A stretch of DNA of 64,000 nucleotides from Mycocentrospora acerina. Lineage: Eukaryota; Ascomycota; Dothideomycetes; Pleosporales. The notes below the pieces were generated by a model. It made no database searches. It saw nothing but the letters and a program-made list of their open reading frames with translations, and was not told the origin of the DNA. Within the stretch, counting starts at the first letter, position 1, and each line of letters opens with the position of its first letter. The stretch lies in assembly GCA_022701365.1 (NCBI GenBank), contig JAKUHH010000150.1:310001-374000 (forward strand). The letters are read 5' to 3'. This document shows positions 39,952 through 51,339 of the stretch, in pieces. Made by a program: the position numbers and the translations under genes.

Positions 39952-42106
39952 ATGCTGCGCACAGTGTCCCGCTCCGTCGCCCGCCAGAGCCGCTCGCTGA
40001 GGCCGTCGCAGCGAGCGCCGCAGCTCCTCCGCCCGCTCCCCGCCGCCGCCTGCCGCATGTCGAGCTCCAGCGCCGCGCTGCCCGCCGCAGACCCGCCCGT
40101 GTCGACGGTCCTGTCCAGCGACGCCTTCCAGCTGCTCCCCGAGGCGCTCAAGGCCGGCCAGGCCGAAGATGCCCTCTTCGACGAGCAGGTGCAGGCCGTC
40201 CGCGACTGGTGGGCGTCGCCGCGCTACAAGGGCATCAAGCGCCCCTACTCGGCCGAGGACGTCGTGAGCAAGCGCGGCGCCCTCCAGCAGACGTACCCCA
40301 GCTCGCTCATGGCCCGCAAGCTCTTCGACCTGTTCGAGGAGCGCGCAGCAAAGGGCGAGCCCGTCCACACGAGTGCGTCTCCTCTGCTCCTTCTATGTGG
40401 CACAATGACTGATGGCCTCCTTCCCAACCCGCAGTGGGTGCCATTGACCCCGTGCAAATGACCCAGCAAGCCCCCAACCAGGAGGTGCTGTACATCTCCG
40501 GCTGGGCCTGCTCCTCGGTCCTGACGTCGACAAACGAGGTCTCGGCCGACTTTGGCGACTACCCCTACAACACCGTGCCCAACCAGGTGCAGCGCCTCTT
40601 CAAGGCCCAGCAGCTGCATGACCGCAAGAACTGGGACAACCGGAGGAAGATGACGCCTGAGCAGCGTGCAAACACCCCCTACCTGGACTACATGCGGCCC
40701 ATTATTGCGGACGGTGACACTGGGTGCGTATTTATCTGTTCCATCGTTCAATTGCTCAATTACCCAACTACCCAATCACTCGAGTACTCAACTACCCAGT
40801 TATCTCATTACTCAACTAGTCAATTATATCATTATTCAACTATTCAATCCCACTCAGCCCAGACTAATCGCTAGAACACATTCACTAACACACACACAGC
40901 CACGGAGGTCTCTCTGCCGTCATCAAGCTCGCCAAGCTCTTTGCTGAAAACGGCGCTGCCGCCGTTCACTTCGAGGACCAGCTTCACGGCGGCAAAAAGT
41001 GCGGCCATTTGGCTGGAAAGGTCTTGGTTCCCGTTGGCGACCACATCAACCGCCTCGTGGCTGCGCGATTCCAGTGGGACATGATGGGCAGCGAAAACCT
41101 CGTCATTGCCCGAACAGACTCTGAAAGCGGCAAGCTCATCTCCAGCGCTGTCGATGTGCGAGACCACGAGTTCATCAAGGGCGTCACCGAAGAGTCGGAA
41201 CCCCTGGCCGAAACACTGCAGAACATGGAGGCTGCTGGTGCTCCAGGCAAGGAAATCGACGCATTCGAGGCGGCGTGGGTGAAGAAGCATAAACTTTCTA
41301 CTTTTGACGAGGCTGTCGTCCAACACCTTCAAAAAGAGGGCGCTTCACAATCTTCCATCGACGATTTTCTCAAAGAGACAAATGCAAACCCCAACTTCTC
41401 TCTCCTTAAGCGTAGGGAGATTGCACAAAAGTACACAAAGACTCCCGTCTACTTCAACTGGGACATTCCACGCACGCGCGAGGGTTTCTACCACTACCAA
41501 AACGGTATGGCAGCAGCAACAAAGCGCGGCAAAGAATTTGCTCCTTTTGCTGATCTGCTCTGGGTCGAGACCGGCGATCCAAACGTCGAGAAGGCAGCCA
41601 AGTTTGCCGGTGAGATTAGAGAGGTGCATCCCGGCAAGAAGTTTGTATACAACCTCTCGCCCAGCTTCAACTGGATGGGTCAAGGCTTCTCGGAAGCATC
41701 ACTGAAGAGCTTTGTGTGGGATCTGGCCAAGCACGGGTAAGTCCGAGTCCTCTTCTGTACATCAGATGGCTAATATGAGAAACAGCTTCGTCCTCCAGCT
41801 CATCTCCCTCGCCGGTCTCCACTCAACGGCAACAATCACCTGCGAGCTCTCCCGTGCCTTCAAAGAAGACGGCATGCTAGCGTACGTCAACCTCGTCCAG
41901 GCCCGAGAGAAGGAACTTGGCTGTGACGTCTTGACACATCAAAAATGGAGTGGTGCGGGTTACATTGACGGCATTCTGGGCGCAATCCAAAGCGGTAGCT
42001 CAGGGAGCAAGAGCATGGGCGAGGGAAATACCGAGACAGGTATGTTTTTTTTCTCCAAATCATTCCTGCTCACTGCAGTTTTTCTAACATGTGCACAGGA
42101 TTTTAA
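39952..42106 (+). CDS. mclA: 2-methylisocitrate lyase, mitochondrial
   Basis: Cleaves 2-methylisocitrate to pyruvate and succinate, the last step of the methylcitrate cycle in mitochondria. Five exons (39952-40372, 40435-40723, 40900-41736, 41786-42039, 42099-42106) give about 602 aa. The Arg/Ser-rich N-terminus MLRTVSRSVARQSRSLRPSQ is a mitochondrial presequence, absent from glyoxylate-cycle isocitrate lyase. Signatures: ADGDTGHGG, catalytic GGKKCGHLAGKVLVP, ARTDSESGKLISSAVDVRDH, YNLSPSFNWMGQGFSE, and THQKWSGAGYIDG. The pattern fits the Icl2/methylisocitrate lyase branch better than AcuD-type isocitrate lyase. The last coding exon is only 8 nt and supplies the final GF and stop. The divergent partner across the AT-rich island is methylcitrate synthase. 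Confidence 0.88.
40740..40862. repeat. Degenerate CAATTA/CAACTA repeats in a methylisocitrate lyase intron
   Basis: The 176 nt second intron (40724-40899) contains about ten imperfect copies of a 10-12 nt unit like CTCAATTACC / CTCAACTACC. The copies are too diverged to count exactly. Confidence 0.6.
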
Positions 42107-42256
42107 AAGTAGTTTTGTAAAATTAAAAAGAAACAAGACATTATTCGCCAATGAGTCGTCTAATCCAAAACTACCTTATTCTCTATAGATGATGTTTTAA
42201 ATAAAAAATACCACTCTTACAATCACCTTGATATACAATATGCATGCGGCCTTGTA

Positions 42257-43381
42257 CTATAGCTCACTCTTTCCCTTGTCCTCGTCGAACGGTCTCCTCC
42301 CCCTAGCAAACAGCACCGTGCGCCACATCTTCTTACCCGCAAACTCCATGTACGCCTTGCCCTCCATAGTCTTGACGTCCACGTCCACGAACCCCGCTTC
42401 CGTGAAGAACTTCCTCACCCCCTCGATGCTAAAGTGCGGCACGACAATCGAGTCGTTCATCTTGTCGAAGAGCTTCGCCGAAGGGTCAGCAGTGGTGTCG
42501 TCGTTTTCATGTCCATGACTATGAGTATGATCATGACCATGACCATGACCATGTCCAGAACTATGATGATGCACATGATGACTCCCATGATGCGACCCTC
42601 TGCTCTGCTCATCCATCTCCCCCTCCCCACCTTCCACAGCAAGATAATCCCCGCCCTCCAAAAAATCATTAATCACCAGCACTCCTCCCGGCCGGAGCCG
42701 CTGCCTCAGCTGCCCCGCCGCGTACACGACGTCCTCGAAGTGGTGGAATCCAAAGCCCACGGTTGCAATGTCAAAGGCGTGCCATTCGGGGCCTGTGAGC
42801 GCGGGCGGGGAGGGGTCCGCTTTGTCGAAGAGGTTTCCTGTTACGGCGCGGGCGTTTGGGGGCGGGTTGGTGCCGCTGGTTTGGGCGTGGGCGTTGTAGG
42901 TGGAGACCATGTTGGGGGAGATGTCGATTGCGAGGGTGGTGGTGACGTAGGGGGCGAGGATCTGTGCGTGGGGAGAGGGGTTAGTTGGTGGGGTCTTCTT
43001 TTGTTGTTTTATGCATGCTTGTTTGTCTTTGGGAGGGGGTTTGCTTTTGGGGTGCAGGTGGGGCGAGGGGATGGGAGGGGGAGATGTACGCGTGTCATGA
43101 GGCCGGTGCCGCAGGCGTAGTCTAGTAGCTTTACTTCTTTGGTGTTGTTGTTGTCATTTTTGTTGGTGTCGTCTGAGGTGTTGACGAGCGGGATGCCGAT
43201 CCATGAGAGGTCTGAACGCAGGGCTTCGGTTACTTGGCTGTTTACTTTTGCGAACCAGGGTTTGTTGTCATAGGAGGAGGATACTGCGCTGTTTGTGCGT
43301 GTTAGAAGATGACTGTTCTATCTGAGGATAGGACGGAGGAGTGTACTCGAAGTATTTCTGGTTGGCTGCTGCGAGGGTCAT
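42257..43381 (-). CDS. SAM-dependent methyltransferase with histidine-rich loop
   Basis: Class I S-adenosylmethionine methyltransferase. Three exons (43381-43347, 43288-43090, 42961-42257) give about 312 aa. The start MTLAAANQKYF is followed by DAVSSSYDNKPWFAKVN. Motif I is KLLDYACGTGLMTR, split from ILAPYVTTTLAIDISPNMV by an intron. Then come ATVGFGFHHFED, RLRPGGVLVINDF and a C-terminal VRKFFTEAGFVDVDV. Between the motif after GGVLVINDF and the C-terminal strands sits an insertion of about 35 residues with about 15 histidines (SHHGSHHVHHH, GHGHGHGHDHTHSHGH), a likely metal-binding or disordered loop. The substrate is unknown. It converges with the methylisocitrate lyase gene (150 bp between stops). 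Confidence 0.8.
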
Positions 43382-44497
43382 GGTGGATTCGAGGGAGATT
43401 GTTACAATAGGGCTTGATATGTGTGTTGAGGGTTTGAGAATGAATAGTGAATATTGATGATAGTGTAAAGATGTTGTGGATACTTCGTTCTTCTGGAGTT
43501 TATATAGGTGCTGCAAGGTAGACGTGAGGTTGGTCAAAGTCGCCGGTGGAGTAGTTGTGGCGCGGAGACTTAATGCTCGACGCTTCCCATTGGCTAGACA
43601 ATGATAGTGGTAGTCAAAGGAACGTCAGAACGACACCAAAATCTATTTTGCAGTCATTTCAATTGATCCTTGGCTCTTGAAAATAAACCAAATGGGAATC
43701 CATGTATTCGCTACAGTAAACGGCGATGAAATCGTTCGAAGATTTATTACTACTATTTACGACCATGGATTTAGCTAAAATCTAGTCTACAAGCTCACGT
43801 TAAGCAGCATTCGAGTCTTCCAGACGTGATACAATCGACGAATCACAATCCCATGCATAGGAATTCAAAACGCATATAATTGTACTTTCCTTTATGGGGT
43901 ACTGACTGATGACACCACCGCTCTAGACATATTATGAGTAATACTGTTCATATGTCCCCTTGAGACTCCATTTAGTCTCCGATGCCAGGATACCCTATGA
44001 AAGAGTACGCCGTCCATACTCACGTGACAACATATGACTCAGTGATTCTTTGTTGAACTTTCGCCTTTCGCCTTTCACACTCCAGCTACTGTAGAGGGTC
44101 TTCACCGTCACCTGACCGAATGAAGCAACTGCCTGAATTAGCATCCACAAAACACAAGTCACAGAATTAGGCTATCTAGAGCACAAGTACACTGTGAAAA
44201 TCAATTTTCATTTATGCCCAAAGGCACTTGTGCCAGCAGGAAGCTGCGAAAAGCTTTCGGTTGTTTATTTTTGAATGCACGCTGTGAAAGTAAACTCTGT
44301 GGACTGCGGGAGAACTAGAGGCATATCGTAAGACTGAAAGGTCGACTCGTACAGAACCTGATGTCTCATATAAAGTAGAAGTGATAAGATTGTGAGACTA
44401 GTCAGAGCTAGCTATCCATTTATAGCTTCTTTTTCCAACAGCATGCGATGTTTTGAATCGTTTTGTGCCGGTACCGAACTTGCATTCTCTGAAATAT
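43382..44497. other. Intergenic region
   Basis: 1.1 kb between two minus-strand genes. It should contain the methyltransferase promoter and the TYW3 3' end. It is AT-rich from 43600 on. No gene or RNA is recognised. Confidence 0.5.
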
Positions 44498-45467
44498 TTA
44501 CGTGGCCTCAATGTCTCTCTGTGGCGTAAACATATCATCTGACGTAGCGGGTTCTTCCTGAGAACCCTGAGCTTGTAGTTCTCGCTGTCGTGCAAGACCC
44601 TCCTCCCTCTTCCGACGTTTCCGAACTTCTGCATCCTCCCAATCTGGCTTGGACACCTCAGTCGAGATTGGATTAGAGGAGTGTGTAAGAGCTGCCCGTA
44701 ATCTTGCAATTCGTTCAGTGTTGATTTTGAAGCGTTCATTCGCGATACGAACTAGGGTTTGTAGATATTGTTCGTCTGCGAGGGCCACATTTTGCCCTTC
44801 CTCGTTCTGATATCCGATGATGGAGTCGAACGAGTATCCGGCTGATCGAACAGCGACCATTGGATTAGACTCTGCAAATTTCTTGGCATCTAAACTGACA
44901 GCGCCGCTCTCGCGGAAGCCAGCGCTTAGTGCGGCTGTAAGAACGCGTTGGGCATGTTGTAATGAGGCAGTTAGGATGTGGAGAATCTACATGCTGTTAG
45001 AGCTTGCTATAGAAATAGTTTAAATAGCTTACCATTGGTTCAAATTTAAGGTGAATAAATCTGCGGTGTACATCTGGTGACTTCCCTTCCTCGGTTGTAA
45101 CTATCTGCAGGCCAAACATTGACATCAACGTAGAGCCAGATGCTGCGTTTGGTATATCGGCTGGAGAGTGGGATATATAAAGCCATGCGCCTCCTCCGCC
45201 TTTCCCTCCTGGCCCTGCGCGTGACTCAACGCTCTCCTCTGCAAATTGAATACTCTCATTGTCTGCTTTGCGACCTTCGAGAAAAACGCTAATTCGACCA
45301 GAGCAGCTACTTGTTGTGACCAGGCCGTCGAATTCGTTGATCTCGCTGATCAAATCACGAATAGGTTCATCAACTGAGCCTTTGGGTGATGCATCCTGAT
45401 ACTCGCTATCCGGAGCGCTGAGCTGCTCTAGGATTTTGTGTTTGCGAACCTCAAAGCGATTCGACAT
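44498..45467 (-). CDS. TYW3: tRNA wybutosine-synthesizing protein 3
   Basis: TYW3-type methyltransferase acting at N4 of the tricyclic base during wybutosine synthesis at position 37 of tRNA-Phe. Two exons (45467-45033, 44986-44498; GTAAGC..TAG) give about 307 aa. Family hallmarks are RKHKILEQL, SPKGSVDEPIRDLISEIN and FDGLVTTSSCSGRISVF, followed by a Gly-rich WLYISHSP block. Exon 2 holds FEPMILHILTASLQHAQRVLTAALSAGFRESGAVSL and VAVRSAGYSFDSIIG, then the C-terminal helix. The tail is charged (EVRKRRKREEGLARQRE). An upstream in-frame ATG at 45539 exists, but the start at 45467 (MSNRFEVRKHK) matches the family. It is divergent from the DUF2461 gene. Confidence 0.9.
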
Positions 45468-45676
45468 GGTCGGGTTGGCGTTTAATTTCGTGACATCGCG
45501 AGATTTTCGGCTCGGACCGTGCTTGCTCTGCCCTTGCACTTGCGGCCCCGCGTCATCGTTTCCAGACTAGTGCGCGGCGTAAACAAATACACGCCTCGCC
45601 TGCTCGCCAACTAACCACGACAGCGCTTCATCGCTTTGACTCTGGTGGGCTCGACACAAGAGTGTGACTTAAAAGG
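45468..45676. promoter_or_regulatory. Shared promoter of TYW3 and DUF2461 gene
   Basis: 209 bp between divergent start codons. It is a compact bidirectional promoter by position. No factor site is identified. Confidence 0.5.
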
Positions 45677-48474
45677 ATGCCCCGCAATTCAACAAAGACT
45701 GCATCAACGTCTAGGAGCTCGTCCAAGCGGCCGGCTCCGGGCTCGCCTACGCGACAATCCAAAAGAGCGAGGGCTACAGCAAGAAAATCGTATGTCGAGG
45801 CAGACACAGACGGAGAAGATGCAGGCACTGGCGACAGGGTCTCCGACTATGAGGAACCCAGTGACAACGATGTAGCGACTGATTCAGATCCGGAGGAGGT
45901 AATCAGCGAGGAGGAAGAAGAAGTTTCCTCAAAGAAAGGGACATCGAACAGAGGTTCGACAAAGCAAAAGACTCTTCCGATCCACAAGAAACATCAAGCC
46001 AATGATCAGGATATGTGGAAGCCAGGAGCTAAGCTTGTTCCGGGAATTCAAGTCATTGTCAAGAAGCCAAAGGCTAGAGAAGCAGGAGAAATTCCTTATA
46101 CTGATGACACAATTCATCCAAATACAATGTTGTTTTTGAGAGATCTTGCGGCCAACAATGAACGTCAGTGGATGAAATGTAAGTTATTGGCGATCAGACT
46201 GGCATAACTAGTAAAGGGGGTGGATTCCGTCGAGCAATGATTAACTTAATTATAGTGCATGATCCTGATTATAGAGTGGCACTCCAAGACTTTCACAAAT
46301 TTGTGGAGCGTCTTTCGGAGAAGGTAGTCGAAGTCGACGAAACGATCCCGGAATTGCCTGTAAAGGACATTGTAAGTAACCCAGCGGTTGGTCCCGACAA
46401 AACGAGAAGTCGCTAACATGGTTAGATTTTCCGAATCTATCGAGGTAAACTACAAACTCGGCAGTGATGAGTGTTGTTGTTAATCAGTTTAGACGTTCGC
46501 TTTTCTAAAAGTCAGACGCCATACAAGGTAAGTACGATCAGACTTTGAAATGTGCTATTGTGCTCGAAGGATCGAGCATGCTTGTTTTTCATTTTGAGAT
46601 GATACAGCATATGCTAACCTTTTGTTAGACGTGTTTTTCTGCTGCCTGGTCAAGAACGGGTCGCAAAGGTCCTTATGCGGCGTATTACGTCCAGATTCAA
46701 CCTGACGGCGGAAGTTTTGTTGGTGAGTGCGGCACATCTCTATTTTCACATCAAGACGCTTTTCAACACACAAACAATGGCATTCGAGCAATGAACCGAC
46801 TAAGTCAATTGATGGTCTTGTCAATCTTCTACGCTAAGATAATATCTGCTTCATTCAACCGCCGACACACTCTGTATGCGTCAATGTGCGGCCCAGTCAC
46901 GTTTGAAACGATATGAGACCACTCCCCACCTTTACGAGATATCCATGTTATTCTTTAAAACAAATGCGATTATACAATTGCGTGTCGTCACCTCGCTGAC
47001 CAGTCAGGTGGTGGGTTCTGGCAACCCGATGCCGCGTCACTCAGCAAGTTACGACACGACATCGACCGCAAACCGCACAAGATCAAAAATGTATTGACCA
47101 ACACTGGCATTCGAAAATCATTTCTTGGAGGAGTCGACGAGTACGAGGAGAAGGCTGTAAAGGCTTTTGTTGGTGTACCGGCAAACCAAGCAACCGCTCT
47201 AAAACGCAATCCAAAGGTAAGTCAAGCTTTTCTTTTTTTACGTCTCGATCAATGTAACTGCATAATCCGGCATGTCGAATCCGTCTCTGGTCACACTCCG
47301 CGGAATTAAACAATTCGATTTCGTGGAGCTGTGAAGATCCAGACTTGGAGCGGTGGGGCGCTCTCTGTTGTGTACGAAGTGCATAGCATCAACGTGCCTT
47401 GGCTGGTTTTCACGAAGCCTTGTCAATTACAACCAGATACCGCAAATGGTGGGTTACTCTGGTACCAAACGAAGAGAAAGACAAACCAACCGAGTTTGAC
47501 GCGAACGTCTCCTTGCCAGATGATCTAGATGCAAATTTTCGTGCAAAGTACGGAAACGCATCTATGGCCTTTGTTTTTTTTACTTGGCATGAGGATGTTT
47601 CAAAACGATGGGAGTTTTACGAACCTCGATCGTATCACGCGGTTGCGGGCCGGTGCGAATACTGGGTGTCTTTTGTCACTTTTTCGATGGTCGGACAAAA
47701 TAAGCCTGGTGTTTTTATGAAAAAGCCCAGACTGGAGTCCAACTAAGACGGTATTGGCTTGGCCATGTCAACCTCCACTTCCTGTTTTTTGACAGTGGTG
47801 CATCGAGCCATGGCCGGTGCCACGACAGCTGCATAACCGGTGCTAATCTGTGGAACGGGGTCTGGTGGTATATGCGGAACCGAATTTTCGTGTATTACAT
47901 AGTTCGGATTGATTCCGGCAATTGCTGACAAAAAGATGGGCAGGGATATGACCCTTCGCATCAGGACATTGAACTCCTCCGATTGAGGAGTTTTACCCTT
48001 GGGCGGAAACTGTCAGACGACGAGGTTCTCGGGCACCAAGGCCTGGATCGGCTTGCCGAGCTCGTAGAGTGCATGGTTCCCTGGGTAAGCTAAAAGCTCT
48101 ATTTTCACTCGCACTCTGCGGAATCTAAAGAGAGGTCTCGTGCTTGGTTCGCCAGCAACGCCGCTGAGAAAATGGGCGCGATGAAGGGGTGTCCTTGTTT
48201 CCAGGATGGTGCAGTTTCTGCGGCCGTTTTTGTGTGCTGGCACTGCAGAGGTCAAACCTTGCTGGCCAACGGCTGCATCGCCGCATGTCCGTTCGGACGG
48301 TTGGCCGGCGTAAAGAGAAGGTTGAATAGTCACAACGCTAACATGTTGCCGCAGATTACGTACCTCAACAGCGTCGTCATGCCCGACGAAGAAGAGTCGG
48401 CGTCGAGCTCCAGCGAAGAAGCTGACGACGGCGAGGATGACGACGACGACGACACCGATGAGCAGACTGGATGA
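45677..48474 (+). CDS. DUF2461 (TIGR02453) family protein
   Basis: Conserved protein of unknown function. Eight exons: 45677-46178, 46256-46371, 46426-46444 (19 nt), 46493-46527, 46629-46722, 47008-47216, 47944-48084 and 48355-48474. All phases agree, total about 411 aa. The N-terminal 140 residues are Ser/basic/acidic and disordered. The domain follows: NTMLFLRDLAANNERQWM, IFRIYRDVRFSKSQTPYK, AAYYVQIQPDG, GGGFWQP, GYDPSHQDIELLRLRSFTLG, KLSDDEVLGHQGLDRLAELV, and ITYLNSVVMPDEEE, then an acidic Asp/Glu tail. The C-terminal exons are far from the rest because intron 6 is 727 nt and intron 7 is 270 nt, long for this genome. Intron 6 ends with a good GCTGAC branch site and GGGCAG acceptor. It is divergent from TYW3. 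Confidence 0.85.
47399..47746 (+). other. Open frame nested in DUF2461 intron 6
   Basis: An unbroken 116-codon frame (115 aa plus stop) lies wholly inside the 727 nt intron, same strand as the host gene. It reads MAGFHEALSITTRYRKWW, then EEKDKPTEFDANVSLPDD, SMAFVFFTWHEDVSKRWEF, and stops TAA. It is not part of the DUF2461 domain, whose conserved blocks join across it. Its composition is protein-like rather than low complexity. There is no recognised family, promoter or signal peptide. It may be a nested gene, a relic of an inserted element, or chance. Confidence 0.3.
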
Positions 48475-49380
48475 CAGCTCATCGAGCAGAAGGTCCATTT
48501 TGTGCGGCGTGGTTCCCTCCGTGAGAAGCCGGACTCACAGGAGCTCTGTCTGGATTGGCTGGTGAGCAGAAAAGGAGTGGGAGGCGTGGCATCACAAGCG
48601 CGAAGCCCGCCAATAAGCGCATATTTAAATGGGGTAGAGGGGGCGGCAGCGGCGCTGAGTGGCCACATAGATCGAACCCGCAGATAACGTGATCTTCCCT
48701 TGACGCAGCCAAGACGGGCGGATGCAAAACGTGTTTAGTGCGACGCGAGCTAGAAATTGCCCAGTTTGCCCAGTTTCCCAGCCAGCGCCAATCTCCCCAT
48801 GCGGCATAGGGCGTTCCAAACCCCTGACCCACGTCCAAGCGTGCACGCATACGGGCCGCTTTTCGCTTTGTTGGCCTGCGCGGGTCAGATGGCTGAGCCG
48901 GACGATGCGCCTCACCCCCTCTCTTCGCATTCCATCAGGGCCATGGCGACGCATGCGACTGCATCGATGCAATTCGTCTACAGCTTGCAGCGCATGCAGG
49001 CGCCATGTCCTTTGCCACATTTTTGCGATGCACAGATTGTTGGCCTGCCTGCCTGCGTTTGCCCTTGCCCTCGCCCTCGCCTTCGCCCCCCCCCCCTCCC
49101 TTCCATCCTTCCTCCCAAGGCGACCCCTTGTCTTCGCCGCGACGACATACAGGCCGCGACGGGCCGTGGCGCACCTGTTGGCGACGCACGCAAGGGTGTG
49201 TGCCTTTTGTGCGCCCGCTTAATGCATCCTATATATGCAACGCAAGACGACGGGCTTCAGCAGGTTTTGTCCGAGCCCGTTAGGCCGACGGCGGATGATG
49301 CATCGATGCGTCCCGCGTATGCACCGCAGCAGTGTAGTGTAGGTAGTAGTGCAGTGCGAGTGCAGTAGGGGGGAAAATAG

Positions 49381-49426
49381 AGGGAGGGGGCGGTGGTGGG
49401 AAGGGGGGGGAGGGGGGGGGGAGGGG
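49381..49426. repeat. G-run tract
   Basis: Runs of 4-10 guanines are separated by 1-3 bases (GGGGG, GGGGGGGG, GGGGGGGGGG, GGGG). The tract is potentially quadruplex-forming. A C-run lies at 49087-49096 on the same strand. Confidence 0.8.
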
Positions 49427-50666
49427 CTCGCCGCAAAACTCTCTCCAGTGACGCTTATTTTACGCGCTTACAGGTCACCAGAGGGCTGGCCGCATACACG
49501 GTTACGGGCGGCGATTGTCGTTTAAAAATGGGAACGATACCGGCTGCTTGTGTTTACCGCGGCTGTTTTGGGGGGTTTTCTTTTTTCACGGTTCCCTTCA
49601 TCATAGAGGAAGAGGTGGAGGTGGAGGAGGAGGAGAAGCGGTGTAGCTGCCCGGATGATGTGCGTGCCGCGCCTCGTATTTATTGCATTACACCGATGAC
49701 GGAGTTTGGTGGTCGTTTTCTTTCTTTGGCCCTTCCCTTCCCTTCCCTTCACTACTAACGGATAAAGCCCTTGGATTAGAGGATCGGCCTGCGGTCCGTA
49801 GGATCACGGCTGTTTCACCGTTCACCGATGTTCACGGGATATTTTTTTTGGGGGGCATGTTGAGCCTCAAGCCCGACCCGTGCTGCGTCTAGTGTCCTTT
49901 TGAGATAAGGCCACGGGTAAGCAACAGAACAAGGCAGAGCGAGAGAGAGATGTTTGGGGCAACGTCAATGCAACGAATGTTTTTATCTTCTACTTTGGGA
50001 ACGAAGTAATCAATACATTAACCGACTGATCAATCCGTATTCTTCTTTTAAAAAAAAATCTCCTTGCAGTATGTAGGTAGGTAGCCCGAAGTACTAATTC
50101 TCTATGCTTGCTGCAAGAACGGAGCTGGTTGGCCAACGCGCGAATTTTTTTTCTGGTCAACGACCCGCAGCTCCTCCGCATTGCACAAGATCTGTCACTG
50201 CATGACTGTGCAGATTTGAAAGGGAAAGAAAAAAAAAACACCCCCCATCACCAGACCCAGCGATAATAAGTCGACGGCTGTTTGTACGCGCACACAAAGT
50301 ATAGTGGGTTTCGCTGCCCGCATGTTGGTACACATTGGGCATTCTACCCGAGTTGTCTCTAGGTAATCTGTCTCGTCTGCTTGCTTGTCTTTATCTGGCC
50401 TATTCACCGGACTAACTGACGTGGCATGCGGTAGGTAGATGGAAAGTGAGCCGTCCATGGTCGGGACCTTTGGTAACGACAAACTCCGCTTGACATGTTC
50501 CTTTTTTTTTGGGGTGTCTTTGGGTGCAGCTTGCGAGCCATCTACACGATTTGGGATGGATGCAGCGTTGACGCGAGCATTGCGAAAGTAGGTCGTCATG
50601 CGCATCCTTTGACAAAGGGCCATACGAAAGAGAGACTCTTGCGAACCATGGTCACAGCGCGCGCGA

Positions 50667-50693
50667 CAGAGAGAGAGAGAGAGAGAGAGAGAA
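50667..50693. repeat. (GA)n microsatellite
   Basis: About thirteen GA units within the gene desert. Confidence 0.9.
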
Positions 50694-51297
50694 AGCGTGC
50701 ACGCGCGGCATCATAAAGCAATATACCTATATATGGGTTGTACGGATTGAAGTTTGTTCTTCAGTTGGCCTGATGGATGTGCTTGCGGTATCTAGGTACT
50801 TTGAGGCCTCGTGCCGGCCCGCCATTTCGTACCTCCCGTGTTACTTGCAGTCATGGTCACATCCGGCATAGCGCCAGCAAATCAGGCCATCCGTGTGCTC
50901 GGATGCTGGCACCCTTGGCCAGGCAAGCAGTCCGACGTGGAACGGGGCGTAACACTGTACGGAGTGATGCGTGCCGTCGTCGTTCATGTGCGCCTGGTGC
51001 TGGTATCCGACAGATAGTGGCTGAACATGGTCCCCTCCCTTGCCATCTCATTTACCCCACACCCTACATCCTGCAGTGTCATAGCACACGGACGGCGAGG
51101 CCGTTTGGTCTACCGTCTTGCATGCGACATGATCCGTTTTTTCTATTTTGCTTGGGAGGCGCACTGGCACGTGGCTGCATGACAGTATAATGGCATGACA
51201 TGGCATGATATGGTACGGTGCGTTTGTTTGTTCGACGAACCATGGTAAAAAGCCAGCATCTTTCCAGCGTGCATTGACTTTTGTGCTGAGTTGAAGC

Positions 51298-51339
51298 GGG
51301 CTGGGCTGGGCTGAGTTGGGTTGAGTTGGGTTGGGTTGA
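51298..51339. repeat. GGGCT/GGGTT/GAGTT pentamer repeat
   Basis: About eight tandem pentamers drift from GGGCT to GAGTT and GGGTT. It is not a telomere repeat (unit is five bases). Confidence 0.8.

Noticed and set aside
47743..47961. Minus-strand frame with hydrophobic start inside and beyond the DUF2461 intron
   Set aside because: It overlaps the conserved GYDPSHQDIELL exon in antisense and its hydrophobic start is the reverse of coding sequence. No splice partner was found.
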